From the NCBI GenBank assembly GCA_034211115.1, contig JAXHTH010000062.1, forward strand, positions 1 to 34,392: a DNA stretch of 34,392 nucleotides, written 5' to 3'. Below the pieces are notes generated by a model. The model had not been told where the DNA came from. It ran no database searches and was given only the letters and a program-made list of their open reading frames with translations. Positions 8,348 to 17,403 of the stretch are shown piece by piece. The position numbers were made by a program, and so were the translations under genes. Every line of letters starts with the position of its first letter. Position 1 is the first letter of the stretch. This stretch comes from JAXHTH01 sp034211115 (GTDB taxonomy: Bacteria; Planctomycetota; Phycisphaerae; Phycisphaerales; SM1A02).

Positions 8348-11155
8348 TCAGGATTTGTTGTCGCGGTCTTCCTCCGGCGCCTCATCGAGCAGCGCCTCGG
8401 CCTCGGCGAGGAACCACCGGTTCTCTTCGAGTTCGGCCTTCTCCGGCGCCGCCATGATCGTGCGCAGACGCGTCATGGCCGCCTGCGCCTTGTCGGCGTG
8501 CCCGAGCCGATGATGGGCCATGGCGATGAAGGCCACGTCGGCGGGCATCGCGCCCTCCGGCAGGGCCGAGTACAGCGCATCGGAGCGCGCCAGCGTCTCC
8601 AGCGCTTCCTCATACCGCCCCAGCCGGTACTGCGCCACGCCGAGCGTGTTCGTGAAGGCCGGGCTGTCCGGTGTCTCCTCGACACAGACTTCGATCGCGC
8701 GCAGCGCTTCGCGATAGAGCGCTTCCGCCCGGCCGGGCCTGCGGACGATGTGCCAGGCGACGTTGCCCAGCTCGCGCAAGGCGTCGGGGACGCGCTGCCC
8801 GTCTTCGACCTGCCGCGCCAGATCCAGGACTTCCCAGGCCAGGGGAAGGGCGGCTTCGAGCGCCTCTTCGCCTTTCAGGTCGTTGATGATCTGGGTCAGC
8901 ACGGCGCCGAGCACGCGTTGATCGGGGCCGGCCGCATCGCGCGCGTACTCGGCGAACTCGAGCCGGCTGCGCACGAACTCGTCCCCCGGCGTCTCCCGGC
9001 GCTGGAGGATCCGGTACAGAAGGTCGAGCACGATCTCGCGATACTGGGCCGCGGTCTCATCGCTGGCGGAGAAGATCTCCGCCGCCTCGCGAAGGATCGG
9101 CTCCGCCTCGGCAAGTTCATCGTCCCGCAGGTAAATCGCGCCATACTCGGTGAGCACCCGCGCCAGGAGCATGCTGTCGGCCGGCATCGCCTCGCGCCAG
9201 GCGTTGATGGTCGTGGGCGCGAGCTCCTTGAGATCCTCCATCCGGCCGGCCATCGAGAGGATGTTGGCCAGTGAGTGATAGTTGAGGGCAAGCTGGAGCT
9301 TCTGATGCGGCGCGTGTGTTACCCGGATGCGGATTGCTTCCCGAAACATCGATTCCGCCTCATCGAACCGGCCGTCCATGGCAAGCACCTGGGCGAGCAC
9401 GGCGAGGGACTCGCAGAGCGCGACGCTCTCCCCGCCCGGCAGCGTGCGCATGATGCGCAGCGCTTCGCGCAGGTCGCGCTCGGCACCGGCGTTGTCGCCC
9501 TTGAGCATGCGGAGGACGCCGAGACTGCTGAGGGTGGAGGCGACGTTGATGTTGTCGCCGCCGTACTGCCGCCGCCAGATGCGCAACGATTCGCGGTACA
9601 TGTCCTCGGCGGCGGCGAGCTGTCCGGCGGACTGAAGCTGCATCGCGCGCCCGTTGAGCACGGCGGCGACGGTGGCGTGATCGTCGCCGAACACGTCGCG
9701 GGCCGTAATCGTCAGCCCCTCCACGTCGGGCTCCTGGCCCAGCGTCTGCAAGGGGTTGGTGATGACATAGAGGTCCTGGAGGAACTCCGCGATGCGCTGC
9801 GATCGACGCGCCTCCTGCCGCGCTTCGACGAACCCGATCGCGGCGAGGGTGAGACCGATGATGAGGGCGCCGGCGATGAGCAGCCCCGCCACCACCCCCA
9901 CGCGGTTGCGCTGCACGAACTTGCGCAGCTTGTAGGCCAGGCTGGGCGGCCCGGCCACGATGGGTTCGTTGTTCAGGTGCCGCCGCACGTCCGCGGCGAG
10001 TTCGCCGGCGGACTGGAAACGCCGCGTGCGATCCTTCTCCATCGCCTTCATCACGATCCAGTCCAGGTCGCCGCGCATGAGGCGGCTCAGCGCGCCCGGC
10101 TCGACCTGCCGGCGGCGGGCAATGTCCGTGCCGTCCCCGCTGGGGGCGAGCGTCTCCACGCGGGTGGACGGCTTGGGCGGATCGACCTCGCGGATGATCC
10201 GCTGGATCTCCCCGTGCCCCTTGCTCCGCAGCGTCCGGCCGTCGAAGGGCGTGGTCCCCGTGAGCAGCTCGTAGAGCATCACCCCCAGCGAGTAGATGTC
10301 CGTGCGGGTGTCGACGTCCAGCGCGCTGATCTCCGCCTGATCGGGGCTCATGTACTCCGGCGTCCCGATGAACTGGCGGAACTCCGTGAACAGCGTCTTG
10401 TCGGTGAGCCGGTGGCCCGTCGCCTTGGCGATGCCGAAGTCGATCACCTTGGGCACGGCCACGTCATCGTGGAGCGTCACCAGCACGTTGGACGGCTTGA
10501 GGTCACGATGGATGATCCCCTTCTGATGCGCGTGCTGGACGGCCCCGCAGACCTGGATGAACAGCTCCAGCCGCCGGCGGGTCGAGAGGCGGTTCTGGTC
10601 GCAGTAGTCCGTGATGGGGATGCCCTTGACGAGCTCCATCACGAAGAAGGGCCGGCCGGTCTCGGTCGCGCCGGCCTCGAGCACGCGGGCGATGTTGGGA
10701 TGATCCATCATCGCCAGCGCCTGGCGTTCGGCCTCGAAGCGGGCGATGACCTGCTTGGTGTCCATGCCCAGCTTGATGATCTTCAGGGCGACCTTGCGCT
10801 GGACCGGCCGCTGCTGCTCGGCCATGTAGACGACGCCGAAACCGCCCTCCCCGATCTCCTGGAGGATCTTGTAGTTGCCGATCTGCGTACCCGGTCGCTC
10901 CGTCGGCGGGCCGCGATCGACCATCGCCGTCGAATCGCCATCGCGATCGATCATCACCGCGCGAAACCCCCCGTCCGGGGCGACCTCGATCTGCTCGGTC
11001 TGCTCACCGCTGTGGGCCAGCAGCGACTCGACCTCGGCGCGGAGGGCCAGATCACCGGGACACTCCCGGTCGAGGAAGGACGCCCGATCGGCGGCCTCCA
11101 GCGCCTTGGCCCGGTGGAAGAGCTCTTCGATATGCCGGAATCTCTCTGCGTTCAT
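8348..11155 (-). CDS. Membrane Ser/Thr protein kinase with TPR sensor region
   Basis: A 935-residue protein. ATG 11155 is chosen because the typical planctomycete kinase N terminus (RFRHIEELFHRAKALE...FLDREC) begins there. Upstream in-frame starts overlap the sigma gene, and no good ribosome site is visible. Hanks motifs are complete: GEGGFG at 102-107, VALKI with K125, HRDLKPSN at 216-223 with D218, DFG at 239-241, and GTPEYMSPDQ at 264-273 in the APE position. One membrane helix lies at about 419-441, so the kinase is cytoplasmic. The C-terminal 490 residues contain tetratricopeptide repeats, probably on the other side of the membrane. It lies 76 bases after the ECF sigma gene. Kinase-linked ECF factors are a known planctomycete arrangement, and the sigma factor is a reasonable candidate substrate. 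Confidence 0.9.
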   Translation of the reverse strand: MNAERFRHIEELFHRAKALEAADRASFLDRECPGDLALRAEVESLLAHSGEQTEQIEVAPDGGFRAVMIDRDGDSTAMVDRGPPTERPGTQIGNYKILQEIGEGGFGVVYMAEQQRPVQRKVALKIIKLGMDTKQVIARFEAERQALAMMDHPNIARVLEAGATETGRPFFVMELVKGIPITDYCDQNRLSTRRRLELFIQVCGAVQHAHQKGIIHRDLKPSNVLVTLHDDVAVPKVIDFGIAKATGHRLTDKTLFTEFRQFIGTPEYMSPDQAEISALDVDTRTDIYSLGVMLYELLTGTTPFDGRTLRSKGHGEIQRIIREVDPPKPSTRVETLAPSGDGTDIARRRQVEPGALSRLMRGDLDWIVMKAMEKDRTRRFQSAGELAADVRRHLNNEPIVAGPPSLAYKLRKFVQRNRVGVVAGLLIAGALIIGLTLAAIGFVEARQEARRSQRIAEFLQDLYVITNPLQTLGQEPDVEGLTITARDVFGDDHATVAAVLNGRAMQLQSAGQLAAAEDMYRESLRIWRRQYGGDNINVASTLSSLGVLRMLKGDNAGAERDLREALRIMRTLPGGESVALCESLAVLAQVLAMDGRFDEAESMFREAIRIRVTHAPHQKLQLALNYHSLANILSMAGRMEDLKELAPTTINAWREAMPADSMLLARVLTEYGAIYLRDDELAEAEPILREAAEIFSASDETAAQYREIVLDLLYRILQRRETPGDEFVRSRLEFAEYARDAAGPDQRVLGAVLTQIINDLKGEEALEAALPLAWEVLDLARQVEDGQRVPDALRELGNVAWHIVRRPGRAEALYREALRAIEVCVEETPDSPAFTNTLGVAQYRLGRYEEALETLARSDALYSALPEGAMPADVAFIAMAHHRLGHADKAQAAMTRLRTIMAAPEKAELEENRWFLAEAEALLDEAPEEDRDNKS

Positions 11156-11231
11156 CGCGCGTACTGTATCGGCGGACTGGCGGGCGGGGTTCCGACCCGG
11201 TTGGACACGCGGGCCGGCCTCGATCCGCCCC

Positions 11232-11876
11232 TCATGGTCGCGCCCCGGCGCGTCGCTCATCGGCCTCGCCCGCCTCATCCTCCGGTCCGGCGGCGTCGGC
11301 CGCGCGGGCGAGCCAGGCCTTGGCGAACGCCCAGTCCCGCTCCACGGTGGCCAGAGAAACGTCCAGGGCGGCGGCGATCTCCCGCATCTCCAGGCCCCAG
11401 ATCACCCGCAGCTTGACCACGTCCGCCTTGCGGCAATCGAGCGATTCCAGCTCGTCCATCGATGCCATGAGCGTGTCGACTCCGATCATCGTCCCCGACC
11501 TCGCATCATCCACGGGCGCGGCCGGACCCTCCAGGGACAGCGTGATCCGCTTGTGCGATCCCCCCCGCTTGGCGGCGACGCGCTGCCGCTGGTAGTCAAC
11601 AAGCACGCGCAGCATGACCCGGGTGGCGATGGCGAAGAACTGCTCCCGGTTGGCGTAGCGCTTGCGCTGCCGGATGAGCCGGAGGAACGACTCGTTGACG
11701 AGGGCGGCCGGTTCGAGCGTCACACCGGGCAGCCCGCGCCCGAAGCGGCGATCCATGTGCCGACGGGCGACGCGCTCCAGATCCGCGTAGACGGTCTGCA
11801 TGAGATCGTCCATCGCGCCGGGACGTCCGTCGTCGAGGTCGTGAAGGAGGCGCGTAATGTCATCGCAGGCCGGCAT
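11232..11876 (-). CDS. ECF RNA polymerase sigma factor (TIGR02999 type)
   Basis: A 214-residue protein started at ATG 11876. Sigma region 2 spans about 5-95, with LYxDLERVARRHM-like helices and the ALVNESFLRLI segment characteristic of the TIGR02999/ECF_sigma group seen in planctomycetes and acidobacteria. Region 4 spans about 130-190, with the helix-turn-helix MREIAAALDVSLATVERDW. No anti-sigma gene is adjacent. Instead a Ser/Thr kinase follows 76 bases downstream, as expected for kinase-controlled ECF factors. Upstream, 62 bases away on the same strand, is the ABC exporter-secretin frame, so the three may share transcription despite a weak hairpin in that gap. Target promoters cannot be read from this window. 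Confidence 0.9.
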   Translation of the reverse strand: MPACDDITRLLHDLDDGRPGAMDDLMQTVYADLERVARRHMDRRFGRGLPGVTLEPAALVNESFLRLIRQRKRYANREQFFAIATRVMLRVLVDYQRQRVAAKRGGSHKRITLSLEGPAAPVDDARSGTMIGVDTLMASMDELESLDCRKADVVKLRVIWGLEMREIAAALDVSLATVERDWAFAKAWLARAADAAGPEDEAGEADERRAGARP

Positions 11877-11901
11877 CGAACGCTTCTTGGGAAAGCCCGC
11901 C

Positions 11902-11923
11902 GCCCCGTGTCAGGCGCCGGGGC
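11902..11923 (-). terminator. GC hairpin between ABC-secretin gene and ECF sigma gene
   Basis: A six-base-pair stem, GCCCCG (11902-11907) with CGGGGC (11918-11923), around a ten-base loop just after the ABC-secretin stop codon. On the minus strand it is followed by GGCGGG and a short CTTT, so the T tract is poor. It may attenuate transcription into the sigma gene, or it may be chance in GC-rich DNA. Confidence 0.3.
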
Positions 11924-11938
11924 AGGTCGCCTGGTCGC

Positions 11939-14800
11939 TTACTTGCCGCCCTCGGCCGGCGCCGCTTCCTCCGCCGGCGAAGAGTCGGGGGTGACCTCGT
12001 CGGGCGAGCCGACGGCTGATCCGCGCAGCACCGCATCGAGCTCGGTCAGCCGATCCTCGATCTCCTTGATGGTCGCGGCGTAGTAGTGCTCGGTGTGGAA
12101 GAAATAGCGGGCGACGTCGGCGTCGATGACGTGGACCTGGCCCTCCTTGAGCTCGGGCATCAGCAGCACCTTTCCCACGCTGAAGTTGCGGAGGAGGAGC
12201 TGCTCATCGCCGCCGTTGAGGGTGACGATGCGCTTCAGGGCCAGGGCTTGTCGGAGGCGGACGAGATCACGCTCGTCCTGGATGAGGATGGTGTACCGCT
12301 GCCGGCCGTCCTCGGCGGGCTGGTTCAGCTCCCAGAGGAGTCGGCCCCAGGTGTCCCGATCGGGGCAGTCGACGAGCGACAATTCGGGAACCGGCTCGCT
12401 GGCCAGCCGCTCCGGATCCATTGACGTGCGATCGTAGTGATAGGTCATCGCCAGCGCCTTGCCGCGCTGGTTGCGGAAGAAGCTCTTGTAATCGAGGCCT
12501 CCGCCCAGTTGGGCCAGCGTGCGCTCGATGAACCGGACGTCGTAGCCGCCGGCCTGCTGGCCCTCGAAGAAGATCGCGCGGCGGACGGAGATCTCGTCGG
12601 CGACTTCCAGCCGCTTGACCACTTCATAGACCATTCGTGTGACGAGGATCTCCTCGCCGGGGATGCACTCGCCGGCGAACGATTTGAACGGCTCCCGCTC
12701 GGCGAGCCGGAAGTTCCGCTCCATTGCCTGCCGCGCCAGATTCCGGTAGGCGGTCAGGCGCTCGTTCTCCAGCAGGAACCGCAGGTCGAAGACGTCCTCG
12801 GTCCGGATGCGGTACGAATCGTGGAACAGCTCGTGCCCGAAACTGTCGAAGGCGTCCTCGTCCTTGGGCAGCGACCGCTGGATGTTGTGATCCTCGGGCA
12901 GCACGTAGGGTGTGAGGACGATGATGACCTCGCGCTTCAGCGTGTCCGTCTTCTCAGCGCGGAAGAGGGCGCCGATGAGGGGAAGATCGCCGAGAAGCGG
13001 CACCTTGTCCTTGGCCGTGGTGAACTCCCGGCTCACCAGCCCGCCGATGATGAACGGCGTGTTGTTGCGGATGCGCGAATACGTCTGCACGCGCCGGGTG
13101 GAGACGGTGGGCGCGGAGGCCAGCAACTGGCCTTCGATGGAGCGCAGCTCAAGGTCCGCCCCGGGCACGACCGCCGAGACGATCGTGTCCACCAGCATGC
13201 TCACCTCCGTGCCCGCCTCGTTGATCCGCGGTCGAATGTTGAGCAGGATGCCGGTCGCCAGGTACTGGAACTTGAAGGAGATCTTGTTCGAGTAGGCGGT
13301 CCCCTCCTGGCTGGTGGCGATGGGGATGTCCTGTCCCACGCGGATCGTCGACTGGCGGTTGTTCAGCGTCAACACGCTGGGGCGGGAGAGAATCTCCGCC
13401 TTCCCCTCGCGGATCAGCGCGCGGATCTTCAGCGAGAAGATGTACTGGAAATCGCGGGTGAAGACGCGCCAGAAGTCGATGTCCTCCGTCTCGAACTCGA
13501 GCGTGTCGGTCACCCCCGTCGCTTCCTGCGAGCCGGCGCGGAAGAAGATCGGCGCCTGGTCCAGCTCCCACTCGATGCCCAGGTCCTTCAGCCCGGTTTC
13601 GCTGATCTCAAGCACCATCCCCTCGACGAGAATCTGCCGCGCCGGCCGATCGATGAACTCATCGATGAGGCTGCGGACGCGGCTGAACTGCTCCGGATGG
13701 GCCGGGTGGAACATCACCAGCAGTTGCGTCATGGGCGAGGCGATGGTGTTGGGGTTGAGGTCGCTGGCGAGGCTGGGGGTGAGGGAGAGGCCGAACTGTC
13801 CGCCGCTCACCGAGCCCTTGCCGATCAGCCCCACGTCCGCCGCCGCCGGATCGGGCACGCTGGCCACGTACGGCAGCTTGGCGAATTCGACCTTCTGGGG
13901 CACCTCGCTGGGCTTGTTGACGGCGGTGATGCCCATCCCCCGCAGCAGCTCGCTCGCCGTCGTCGCATCAGTGTAGCTGAGCTGGATCAGCTTCGACTCC
14001 AGATCGCTGACGGCGAGATTGCCCCGCATCTCGTTGAGCGAGGCCACCATCTCCGACACCGCCGGCTCGATGAGCCCCAGGTCCGCGTTGCCCTGCATCG
14101 ACCCCTCGGCGCCGATGGTGACCGCCATCACCCAGAGCTGCGGCGGCTGCGAGAGATAGCTGCGGGTCCCGAACCGCACGATGTGCGTCGCGCCTTCGGC
14201 CTGCCGCGTCATGGGGTCCCTCGCAACGACCCCCCGCGGCGGCGCGGGCAGCGAATCACCCAGCAGGGCGCCCGCCCCGACGTATCCCTTCTCCGCGTTC
14301 AGCTTCAGAGCCAGGCGCTGCAGCAACTCGTCCAGTTCCGTCGCGCTGAGCTTGGGCAGGGTGACGAGCCGGATCGCTTCGGGAGGAAGCGGCGGCGGCC
14401 CTTGGCGCTGAAGCGCCTGCTCCACCGGCATCTTCGGCGGCGCCGCCGGCGCTTCGGCCTCCGCGGCCCCGGCTGCCTCCCCGGGCGCGCCCTGATCGGC
14501 AGCGGGCTCCTGCTCGGCCGCGGGCGCGTCCTGTCCGCCCGGCTCGGCCGACTCGACGGCCTCCGACTCATCGAGAACGATCCCTTCCGGATCAACCTCG
14601 ATCGCGTCCAGCGCTTCGGCCATCTTCTCCAGCCTGTCCGGATCCGGCTCGTCCAGGAACACGCCCTGGCTGATCTTCGGCTCCTCCATCATGATCGACC
14701 CGGTCGTCTCGGTGGAGCGCACGCACCCGGCGACCAGGAGCAGCGACAGGGCAATCAGGCCGGCCAGCCCGCCGGTGAACGGATTCGACGATCGACGCGA
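11939..14800 (-). other. Secretin/lipoprotein module inside the ABC-secretin frame
   Basis: This is the part that would normally be a separate gene. It begins with an Arg-rich stretch, a hydrophobic core and the lipobox VAGC, whose cysteine codon is at 14725-14723. This has the form of a lipoprotein signal peptide. An AP/E-rich spacer follows, then a region with a secretin N-domain feel (MTQLLVMFHPAHPEQFSRV) and ILVEGMVLEISETG, which introduces the secretin domain. The secretin hallmark is encoded near 13003-12959. I see no ATG upstream of the lipobox within the linker. The only in-frame ordinary starts are GTG 14929 and a TTG near 14887. Translation as part of the fusion or from GTG 14929 are both possible. 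Confidence 0.7.
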
Positions 14801-16654
14801 CGCGCCGGATTCCTTGTGCTCCTCTTCCTCCCGGTCGGGGCGCGATCGCCGCAGTCCCGCGTCCGTGGGCTCGATGAGCGGCAGCGAGCGCAAGGGCGAG
14901 CCGCGGCGGCCGGACAGGCCGCTCTCCACCGGCTCCAGCCCTTCCGGCGCCCCGTCATACGTGATCCGCCCGTGATCGATGCTGATCACGCGATCCACGA
15001 GGTCCAGCAGCTCCGTGTCGTGGGTGACCATGATGACGGTTCGATGGTCCATCAGTCGGAGGATGGAGCTGATGATCTCCCGCGCCGCGGCCTGATCGAT
15101 CGACGCGGTGGCCTCGTCGATGATGAGCACCCGCGGGTCGCGCACCAGCGCGCGGGCGAGGGTGATGCGCTGTTTCTCGCCCCGCGACAGCTCGGCCCCC
15201 TCCCCGCCGATCTTCGTGTAATACCCGTCCGACAGGCGCTGAATGAAGTCGTGGGCGCCGGTGACGCGGCACGCCTCGATCATCTCCGCCAGCGTCGCGT
15301 CGGGGCGGGCGTAGCGCAGATTCTCGTAGATCGAGGCGTTGAACAGGAACACTTCCTGGAAGACGAGGCCGAACAGGCCACGCAGGGCGCGGATCGCGAT
15401 CGTGTCGATCGGCCGGCCGTCCACGAACACCTCGCCCGAGGTGGGATCGTTGAAGCGAGGCAGGAGACTGACCAGCGTGCTCTTGCCCGACCCGCTGGGC
15501 CCGGTGATCGCCACCCGCTCGCCGGGCTCGATCCGGAAGCTGATGTCCCTGAGGATCTGCGGCCCGTCCGGGTCGTAGGCGAAGTTGACGTTGGCGTACT
15601 CGATGCGGCCGTCCAGGTTGGACAGCTCGATGACGCCCTCGCCGCGGGTGGCGCCCTCGGCGGCCGGCTCGTCGAGCATCTCGAAGACGCGATCGACGCT
15701 CGCCGTCGCCTTGGACAGATGACCCGCCCCGCTGATCACCTCCAGCACCGCCGGGTAGAGCATCCGCACGTACATGAAGAACATGAGGAACGCCCCGCCG
15801 GTCATGTGCCCGCGGTAGACCATCCACGCCCCGTACCCGAGCAGTCCGACCGTGCCCAGTCCGACGGCGAGATCCGCCCCCACCTTCTGCATGAAGTGGA
15901 ACCGCTGGGAGCGGATCTTGCTCTTGCGGCTGGCGTCGATCGCTTCCTCGAAGCTGACGGACTCCCGCTCCTCGGCGGAGAAGCCTTTGACCACCTCCAT
16001 CCCGAGGAAGCGCTCGATGATGTTGCCGTGCGCGGTGGCCAGGCTCTCCTGCGCCTCGGAATGGCTGCGGCGAATCGGCCCGCGGAACCGGCGGTAGATC
16101 CACAGGTGCAGCGGCAGCACCGCCGTGCTCACGAGGGCCAGCGGCGTGTTCACCGCATACAGGATGATCAGCAGAACCTGGAACTCCAGGACGTACCGCA
16201 GCAGCATCGGCAGCTTGTCCTGGATGAACGACTGGATCTTGAACGTGTCATCCATCAGCCGCGAGCTGACCTTGCCCGGCTGATGCTGGCGGTAGTAGCG
16301 CAGGCTCAACTGCTGGAGATGCTCGAACAGCCGCTTGCGGAGATCGAAGCACAGATCCTCGCTGATCTTCAGCGAGAGCATCCGGCTGGAGTAGAACAGC
16401 GTGTTGCGGGTGACGTAGATGAGCCCCATGCCGGGGAGGATGATCGCCAGCAGGCGCCAGTTGGCTTCCGTCCCCTCCGGGGGAGAGAAGACCTTGTCGA
16501 AGAGCAGCCCGAGGAAGAAGGGGGCGGCCATGTCCACCAGGGCCAGCATGCACAGCAGCCCCAGCACCAGCCCAAGCCAGCCGCCATACGGCCGGATGAG
16601 CCGAACGCTCCGCACCCCTGCGGCTTCTCGATGCTCAACGGCGGGTTCGCTCAC
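11939..16654 (-). CDS. ABC exporter fused in frame to a secretin
   Basis: One uninterrupted frame of about 1571 residues from GTG 16654. In-frame GTG codons at 16690 and 16741 are alternatives. Residues 25-310 are an ABC exporter membrane domain. The ATPase follows with Walker A GPSGSGKST at 385-393, signature LSRGEKQ at 489-495, Walker B IIDEAT with D513/E514, and switch H545. A charged linker (about 570-620) leads to a hydrophobic stretch ending in lipobox VAGC, with C644. After an Ala/Pro/Glu-rich segment come N-domain-like sequence and a secretin domain with the hallmark VPLLGDLPLIGALFR at 1218-1232. About 320 further residues are unrecognised. ABC exporters are inner-membrane pumps and secretins are outer-membrane rings, so the fusion is unexpected. 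No stop codon occurs in any minus frame between about 14950 and 14760. An internal GTG at 14929 could allow separate translation of the secretin part. Confidence 0.85.
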   Translation of the reverse strand: MSEPAVEHREAAGVRSVRLIRPYGGWLGLVLGLLCMLALVDMAAPFFLGLLFDKVFSPPEGTEANWRLLAIILPGMGLIYVTRNTLFYSSRMLSLKISEDLCFDLRKRLFEHLQQLSLRYYRQHQPGKVSSRLMDDTFKIQSFIQDKLPMLLRYVLEFQVLLIILYAVNTPLALVSTAVLPLHLWIYRRFRGPIRRSHSEAQESLATAHGNIIERFLGMEVVKGFSAEERESVSFEEAIDASRKSKIRSQRFHFMQKVGADLAVGLGTVGLLGYGAWMVYRGHMTGGAFLMFFMYVRMLYPAVLEVISGAGHLSKATASVDRVFEMLDEPAAEGATRGEGVIELSNLDGRIEYANVNFAYDPDGPQILRDISFRIEPGERVAITGPSGSGKSTLVSLLPRFNDPTSGEVFVDGRPIDTIAIRALRGLFGLVFQEVFLFNASIYENLRYARPDATLAEMIEACRVTGAHDFIQRLSDGYYTKIGGEGAELSRGEKQRITLARALVRDPRVLIIDEATASIDQAAAREIISSILRLMDHRTVIMVTHDTELLDLVDRVISIDHGRITYDGAPEGLEPVESGLSGRRGSPLRSLPLIEPTDAGLRRSRPDREEEEHKESGASRRSSNPFTGGLAGLIALSLLLVAGCVRSTETTGSIMMEEPKISQGVFLDEPDPDRLEKMAEALDAIEVDPEGIVLDESEAVESAEPGGQDAPAAEQEPAADQGAPGEAAGAAEAEAPAAPPKMPVEQALQRQGPPPLPPEAIRLVTLPKLSATELDELLQRLALKLNAEKGYVGAGALLGDSLPAPPRGVVARDPMTRQAEGATHIVRFGTRSYLSQPPQLWVMAVTIGAEGSMQGNADLGLIEPAVSEMVASLNEMRGNLAVSDLESKLIQLSYTDATTASELLRGMGITAVNKPSEVPQKVEFAKLPYVASVPDPAAADVGLIGKGSVSGGQFGLSLTPSLASDLNPNTIASPMTQLLVMFHPAHPEQFSRVRSLIDEFIDRPARQILVEGMVLEISETGLKDLGIEWELDQAPIFFRAGSQEATGVTDTLEFETEDIDFWRVFTRDFQYIFSLKIRALIREGKAEILSRPSVLTLNNRQSTIRVGQDIPIATSQEGTAYSNKISFKFQYLATGILLNIRPRINEAGTEVSMLVDTIVSAVVPGADLELRSIEGQLLASAPTVSTRRVQTYSRIRNNTPFIIGGLVSREFTTAKDKVPLLGDLPLIGALFRAEKTDTLKREVIIVLTPYVLPEDHNIQRSLPKDEDAFDSFGHELFHDSYRIRTEDVFDLRFLLENERLTAYRNLARQAMERNFRLAEREPFKSFAGECIPGEEILVTRMVYEVVKRLEVADEISVRRAIFFEGQQAGGYDVRFIERTLAQLGGGLDYKSFFRNQRGKALAMTYHYDRTSMDPERLASEPVPELSLVDCPDRDTWGRLLWELNQPAEDGRQRYTILIQDERDLVRLRQALALKRIVTLNGGDEQLLLRNFSVGKVLLMPELKEGQVHVIDADVARYFFHTEHYYAATIKEIEDRLTELDAVLRGSAVGSPDEVTPDSSPAEEAAPAEGGK

Positions 16655-17093
16655 AATAACATCCCGAGGCGGAGGACCGGGCGGGCGCACCGGTCGCCCC
16701 TCGCTCCCTCGCAGGTGGTAAATGGTATCGCATCCGACCACGGAAATTCACGCAAATCCCCGCCATATCGAGGGTTTTGCCCGCGCGCGGCCTGGCGACC
16801 ACCCCGCGCCGCGGGCCCCGATCCGGCACTCCGGGCAAGGGAGGGAACCTCCGTGCACCCCCCGCCTGCCGTCTACAGACAATCGGCATGCAACGGCCAT
16901 TCCATGCAATGATCGGACCTTGCCGCCGATCCGGTCCGCCGCGACGCCGTCGCCACCCATCCCGACGCTCATCCGCCGCAGCCATCTTCAATATCGGAAC
17001 AGACGAATGGATTCTCCGGCCGATGCGGCGACCTGGCCCGTTGTTTCTCTGCCCGTCGATCCGGTCCGAAGCTCTGATCGATCGCCCCCGACC

Positions 17094-17154
17094 GGCCGCC
17101 TCATTCATCGATCATCCGCAGCACGGCGCGGACCGGGCTGGCATCGAATCCCAC
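17094..17154. repeat. 61-base direct repeat, copy 1
   Basis: This matches 19066-19126 in the same orientation at 58 of 61 positions. It corresponds to the last 18 codons or so of kynB, its stop codon and 7 bases beyond. The two copies are 1972 bases apart and flank the broken HAF-repeat gene. Confidence 0.9.
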
Positions 17155-17200
17155 GGCCCACATCTTATCTCGTCGCCCTCGGGCCTCCAGCCGAAGGACC
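17101..17200 (-). pseudogene. Remnant of kynB C-terminal coding sequence
   Basis: On the minus strand this reads VGFDASPVRAVLRMIDE and then a TGA at 17103-17101. That is identical to the end of kynB at 19073 except for M in place of T. Further upstream the resemblance decays: RLEARG matches the RLEGVPEG region only after gaps, and the frame shifts relative to the intact gene. Weak resemblance may extend to about 17290. No full open reading frame for a cyclase is present here. The best explanation is a decayed second copy or a partial segmental duplication. The last 17 codons are certain; the remainder is tentative. Confidence 0.6.
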
Positions 17201-17403
17201 GACCCACCGTTTGCAGTGCCCCGATACTGGTTACGGTTCCGAGCCGCCCCCCCAGCCGGGAGATCAGCGCGCAACCATCGTGCGTCTCCTCGTAGGAGGC
17301 GAAGGGGACAGACGGGCTTTGAGCAGAGAACGCTCGAATGCCTGTGTTACCTCGCCCAGCGGTCTTCCCAGGTCGAGGCGAAGTGCTGGTGCCTGTCAGG
17401 CCG

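Noticed and set aside
12437..16912. A very long open frame on the plus strand opposite the ABC-secretin gene
   Set aside because: Its translation is Arg/Pro/Leu/Gln/His-rich without any domain. Such antisense frames are expected in GC-rich genes, while the minus strand shows two clear families.
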